A stretch of DNA of 7,944 nt from an uncultured bacterium (GTDB lineage: Bacteria > Pseudomonadota > Gammaproteobacteria > Burkholderiales > Burkholderiaceae_F). The position numbers and the translations under genes are program-made. How positions within the stretch are numbered: position 1 is the first letter of the stretch; each line of letters begins with the position of its first letter. A model generated the notes under the pieces. It did no database searches, was not told where the DNA came from, and was given only the letters and a program-made list of their open reading frames with translations. The stretch covers positions 1 to 7,944 of the forward strand of contig CAJMRV010000078.1 of the NCBI GenBank assembly GCA_905215795.1, written 5' to 3'. Positions 5,160 through 7,944 of the stretch are shown piece by piece.

Positions 5160-7034
5160 TTACTTGGCGAAGGTCTTGCCGATGATGTAGGCCTGGACAA
5201 GACCGCGGGACAGACCGTGCATGCTGGAACCACCCGTGATTTCACCGGCGGCCATCAGGCCCGGGATCTTCTCGCCGAGGACGGTGAGGACGTTGCAGTC
5301 GCTGTCGACGCGGATGCCGCCGTAGCAGTCATGGAGCGTGACGGACGTCCAGGCGGCGTAGAACGGCGCCTTTTCGATCTTGTACTGGGGCTTCGGCTTG
5401 TCGAAGTCCGTGTCCTTGCCCGCTTCAACGAAGCCGTTGTAGCGCTTGACGGATTCGACGAGGACCTTCGGATCCATCTTGTACTTCATGTACGGGTTGG
5501 TGTTGATCTTCTGGACGAGTTCCTCGAGCGTGTCGGCCTTGAAGAAGTACTGCGGGTCGACGTGCGTGTCGTCGGTCTTCATCTTCTCACGCTTGACGCC
5601 TTCGCTGTCGAGAATGGCCCACTGGGGACCGGCCGACCAGTCGGGGCTCTGCGAGCCTTCGTTGACGGCCAGGGCGGCGTGGATGAAGTTGACCGGACGG
5701 TACTTCGTGCGCTTGACGTTGCGCCAATCGCCCGGGACGTACGGATGTTCCTTCATGTCGGGCCAGTACTCGGCGTTGGATTCCTCGAGCAGGCCGCGGG
5801 TCGTGTTGGAGGACCCGTAGTAGACCTGCGTGCCGGCGGCGGCGTCGACCTCGACGGTTTCGTCATAGAAGCGCTTGCCAACCTGGTTCACGACGATGGC
5901 GTTCTGCCAGTCGCGCAGAGGCACGCCGGTGTGCTTGATGAGCGGGAAGATCGGGGAGTGCTTGGACCAGGCGAGGTACGTGTCGCGGACACCGACCACG
6001 GCACCGCGGGTGACGCAGATCGGACGTTCCGTGAAGGCGCAGGCCATGCCCCAGAGCGTGCCGCCGACGGCGAGCGCAGCGACCGTGCCGGAACCGTCCT
6101 GGTAGGACCAGTCCTCCATGGCGACGCCGTATTCCTCGGTGAGGCGCGGGTCTTCGATGCGGCGGATCTCGACGTTGGCGGAGTAGCCGGCCGTGGCGAG
6201 GACAAGGTACTTCTTGGCGCGCACGGCGATGTTGGCCTTTTCAAGCTCGATGTTGCCGTCGTTGCGGAAGCTCTTGAGCTTCGTGCCGTCCGGGAGGATG
6301 TGCGGGTTGTAGTGGGCTTCGAGACCGATGACGCGGCCGGGCTTGCCGTCCTTGCCTTCCTCCTGGATGAGGCGGTCCATGTAGTAGTTGAGGCAGAACT
6401 TGACGCCCTGCTTGCGGGCGGCGTCTTCAAGAGGACGCATCAGGCCGGCGCCGGCCTTGCCGTTCGGGGATTCGAGACCGGCACCCTTGGTCCAGGCGAA
6501 GTGAAGTTCGCGGGGAGCGCCGAGGCCCGTGCCGAGGGCGCCGTCGTTATCGGGAGCCTTGTCGAGGAACGGGATACCGAGCTTGACGAGCCAGTCATAG
6601 GTCGGAACGGAGTTGTAGGCGATCTGGTAGGCCATCTCGCGGTCGTTGTAGCGGTATTCCGGATAACCGTTGTTGAGCACCACGGACCAGTCGGTGAGGT
6701 CCTTGAAGTACTGCTCGGGGCTGTCCTTGATGCCGTACTTCTTCTGGTGGGCCGTGCCGCCGCCCAGGGCCGTGTTGCCCATGGAGACGATGGCGTGGCC
6801 GCCGATGTCGTAGTTGCCGTCGATCACGATGACGGACAGGCCCTTTTCAGCAGCCTGGATGGCGGTCGGGATGCCGGCGGCACCGGCGCCGACGACGATG
6901 ACGTCGGCTTCAAGGTCCCACTTGCCGGGGATCTTCTTGCTCGGTTCGGCGTGAACCTGGCCCATGCCGAGGAGCGTGCCCGCGACAGCGGTCGAACCGG
7001 CGATGAAATTACGGCGGGAGAGTTTGCTGGACAT
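5160..7034 (-). CDS. Tat-exported FAD-dependent reductase, fumarate reductase/flavocytochrome c flavoprotein family
   Basis: A 624-residue periplasmic flavoprotein. The N-terminus carries a Tat motif (SRRNFI, Arg7-Arg8), a hydrophobic stretch and a VHA cleavage site after residue 29. The FAD-binding Rossmann motif GAGAAG is at 49-54, with the strand-2 acidic residue Asp72 and GGH at 78-80. The C-terminal end has the family's FAD motif (IPGLMAAGEITGG, about 590-602). By eye against Shewanella Fcc3, His568 (LHDCYGG) and Arg610 (HGLSR) match substrate-binding His504 and Arg544, and Arg374 may match Arg381. I see no clear match for the proton donor Arg402 (VNQVGKRFYDETVEVD here) or for Glu378. 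The substrate is therefore probably an unsaturated acid or related enoate other than fumarate, though my alignment is manual. It has no haem motif of its own. AGGAA (7041-7045) precedes the ATG. Confidence 0.92.
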   Translation of the reverse strand: MSSKLSRRNFIAGSTAVAGTLLGMGQVHAEPSKKIPGKWDLEADVIVVGAGAAGIPTAIQAAEKGLSVIVIDGNYDIGGHAIVSMGNTALGGGTAHQKKYGIKDSPEQYFKDLTDWSVVLNNGYPEYRYNDREMAYQIAYNSVPTYDWLVKLGIPFLDKAPDNDGALGTGLGAPRELHFAWTKGAGLESPNGKAGAGLMRPLEDAARKQGVKFCLNYYMDRLIQEEGKDGKPGRVIGLEAHYNPHILPDGTKLKSFRNDGNIELEKANIAVRAKKYLVLATAGYSANVEIRRIEDPRLTEEYGVAMEDWSYQDGSGTVAALAVGGTLWGMACAFTERPICVTRGAVVGVRDTYLAWSKHSPIFPLIKHTGVPLRDWQNAIVVNQVGKRFYDETVEVDAAAGTQVYYGSSNTTRGLLEESNAEYWPDMKEHPYVPGDWRNVKRTKYRPVNFIHAALAVNEGSQSPDWSAGPQWAILDSEGVKREKMKTDDTHVDPQYFFKADTLEELVQKINTNPYMKYKMDPKVLVESVKRYNGFVEAGKDTDFDKPKPQYKIEKAPFYAAWTSVTLHDCYGGIRVDSDCNVLTVLGEKIPGLMAAGEITGGSSMHGLSRGLVQAYIIGKTFAK

Positions 7035-7286
7035 AACGGTTTCCTATCAGATCGTTATAAACATGGACCGCCCGTTTCGTCATGCGTCGACATTATCAGG
7101 CAGTCCGTGAAAAAGACGACAGTTGGTCATCTTGTCCAGCCAGTCTAAACATACTGTTCGAATTTCGATATAGGATAGAACCCTACCATTTCCACAAATT
7201 TCAATCAGGATTGCATTTTCTTTGACCGAAATATCAGTGACTTAAGACATTACGTACCTACTGCCGAGTACGATTCATGACTTAGT

Positions 7287-7305
7287 ACGCATTTTAATTT
7301 CGTCA
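7287..7305 (-). promoter_or_regulatory. Copy 2 of the word shared with the autotransporter upstream region
   Basis: ACGC-AT-TTTAATTTCGTCA repeats the element at 4028-4045, with 13 identical consecutive bases and one indel. It is about 260 bases upstream of the reductase start. On the minus strand it reads TTGACGAAATTAAA. TTGACG differs from the consensus -35 at one position, but the bases 16-17 further on (TAAGTC) are a poor -10. Confidence 0.35.
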
Positions 7306-7360
7306 ATCGCGATGATTAACCTCATTTATCACATAATCCCAAGACAGGAGTTTTCCACTA

Positions 7361-7426
7361 GAAGAAAAAGCGGAAATGCAAAATGACCTAAGGCAAAACG
7401 CCGTCCGTCTTTTACATTTCCGCCTT
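7361..7426 (-). terminator. Probable terminator of the alkyltransferase gene
   Basis: GCGGAAATG (7370-7378) and CATTTCCGC (7415-7423) form a perfect 9-bp stem, extended inside by AAAA/TTTT after one mismatch. The long loop contains a small GGC-AAAA-CGCC hairpin. On the minus strand the stem is followed by TTTTTCTTC. It begins about 40 bases after the stop codon at 7465. The long loop is unusual for an intrinsic terminator, so efficiency is uncertain. Confidence 0.65.
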
Positions 7427-7464
7427 TCTTTATAGAAGTGCGCTATCGGTACGATAACAAGCGC

Positions 7465-7935
7465 CTAATGTGCGTCGGGATAAGGCCGTTCGAATTCGAG
7501 GAGCTTCTCCTTGAGTTCGAGTCCGAACGCGAAGCCCGTGAGGGAACCGTCGGCCCCGATCACGCGGTGGCACGGATAAAAGAGCGGGAGCGGGTTGGAG
7601 GCGAGCGCCCCGGCCACGGCCCGCGTGTACTTCGCACCACCCAGCATCGCGGCGAGTTCTCCATAGGTGCAGGTCCTGCCCTTCGGGACGCGTTCGCGGA
7701 GCGTTTCGAGGACGCTCTTCTGGAAGTCGCTCACTCGGAGCTCATGGGGGAACGGCGCCAGGGAGTTCTGATCCCCCTCGAGCCAGTCCTTGAGAAGGAG
7801 CTCGAACTCATGATCGTGCGGAAGGTCGGCCTGGCCGCCGAAAAGGCTCATCGAGACGATCAACCCGTTCTCGCGGGTGACCATGAGGTCGGTGCCGAAA
7901 AGATTGATGCGGAAGCGTTCGACATTGTGGGCCAC
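7465..7935 (-). CDS. ogt: Methylated-DNA--protein-cysteine methyltransferase (O6-alkylguanine-DNA alkyltransferase)
   Basis: A suicide DNA-repair protein that moves the alkyl group from O6-alkylguanine (and O4-alkylthymine) to its own cysteine. The 156 residues match the usual Ogt length. The acceptor is Cys122 in PCHRV, preceded by the Asn hinge (SNPLP, Asn114). The helix-turn-helix region (TYGELAAMLGG, about 90-100) carries Tyr91, and RAVAGAL contains the probable arginine finger Arg105. The usual GYxGG after the active site is GFAFG here, a mild departure. The start chosen is GTG at 7933-7935, with GGA (7942-7944) 6 bases upstream. The frame stays open to the window edge, so an upstream start cannot be excluded, but the domain begins near residue 5 and little should be missing. 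No Ada-type N-terminal domain is present in the window. Confidence 0.93.
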   Translation of the reverse strand: MAHNVERFRINLFGTDLMVTRENGLIVSMSLFGGQADLPHDHEFELLLKDWLEGDQNSLAPFPHELRVSDFQKSVLETLRERVPKGRTCTYGELAAMLGGAKYTRAVAGALASNPLPLFYPCHRVIGADGSLTGFAFGLELKEKLLEFERPYPDAH

Positions 7936-7944
7936 TTCGTTTCC

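Larger units (their letters stand above)
7035..7464. other. 430-base intergenic region upstream of the reductase operon
   Basis: No protein gene is supported here. It holds the alkyltransferase terminator at its right end and the reductase leader at its left. Small structures include TCGAA-T-TTCGA (7158-7168), CAATC-AG-GATTG (7202-7213), two AGTACG words 17 bases apart (7267-7272, 7284-7289) and ATCGCGAT (7306-7313). The best -10-like words on the minus strand are GATAAT (about 7098-7093) and TATAAC (about 7058-7053), neither with a good -35. I found no clear FNR-type TTGAT-N4-ATCAA site, although an oxygen-controlled promoter would be expected. Confidence 0.55.

Noticed and set aside
4767..7148. 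Long plus-strand open frame (793 codons) opposite the cytochrome and reductase genes
   Set aside because: It covers two genes with unmistakable haem and FAD motifs and the gap between them. It is a composition-driven mirror frame, not a gene.
7224..7238. FNR-like site (TTGAC...ATCAG) upstream of the reductase
   Set aside because: The half-sites are 6 rather than 4 bases apart and each differs from TTGAT/ATCAA, so the match is too weak.

Overview
The window reads as a chromosomal stretch from a GC-rich, anaerobic or microaerophilic betaproteobacterium, most likely a gut member of the Sutterellaceae (Burkholderiales). This is inferred from three things: an autotransporter with the extended signal peptide typical of beta- and gammaproteobacteria, a Tat-exported flavin reductase paired with a small multihaem cytochrome c (a gene type that is highly amplified in gut Burkholderiales), and the overall codon use. 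I cannot fix the genus from sequence alone.

All four protein genes lie on the minus strand, so transcription runs from high to low coordinates. First comes an O6-alkylguanine-DNA alkyltransferase (7465-7935), whose start is at the window edge, followed by a terminator hairpin. An intergenic region of about 430 bases follows. Then comes a two-gene periplasmic respiratory unit: a Tat-signal FAD reductase (5160-7034) and, 18 bases later, a tetrahaem cytochrome c (4749-5141), ending at a terminator. The cytochrome would pass electrons from an inner-membrane quinol dehydrogenase (not in the window) to the flavoprotein, which would reduce an unsaturated organic acceptor in the periplasm. Active-site comparison suggests the acceptor may not be fumarate.

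A gene-poor, AT-richer region of about 900 bases (3847-4748) follows. It has a second terminator hairpin, several palindromes and short direct repeats. It leads into a large subtilisin-type autotransporter (142-3846) with an ESPR signal peptide, an intact Asp/His/Ser triad, one passenger beta-strand repeat, an acidic linker and a C-terminal beta-barrel ending in Phe. Its gene ends at a very strong hairpin (63-97).

The most informative non-coding feature is at the left edge. Just past the T-tract of that hairpin, on the same strand, positions 55 down to 1 match the 5' end of a bacterial group IIC intron. These retroelements home to sites just downstream of intrinsic terminators. The rest of the intron lies outside the window.
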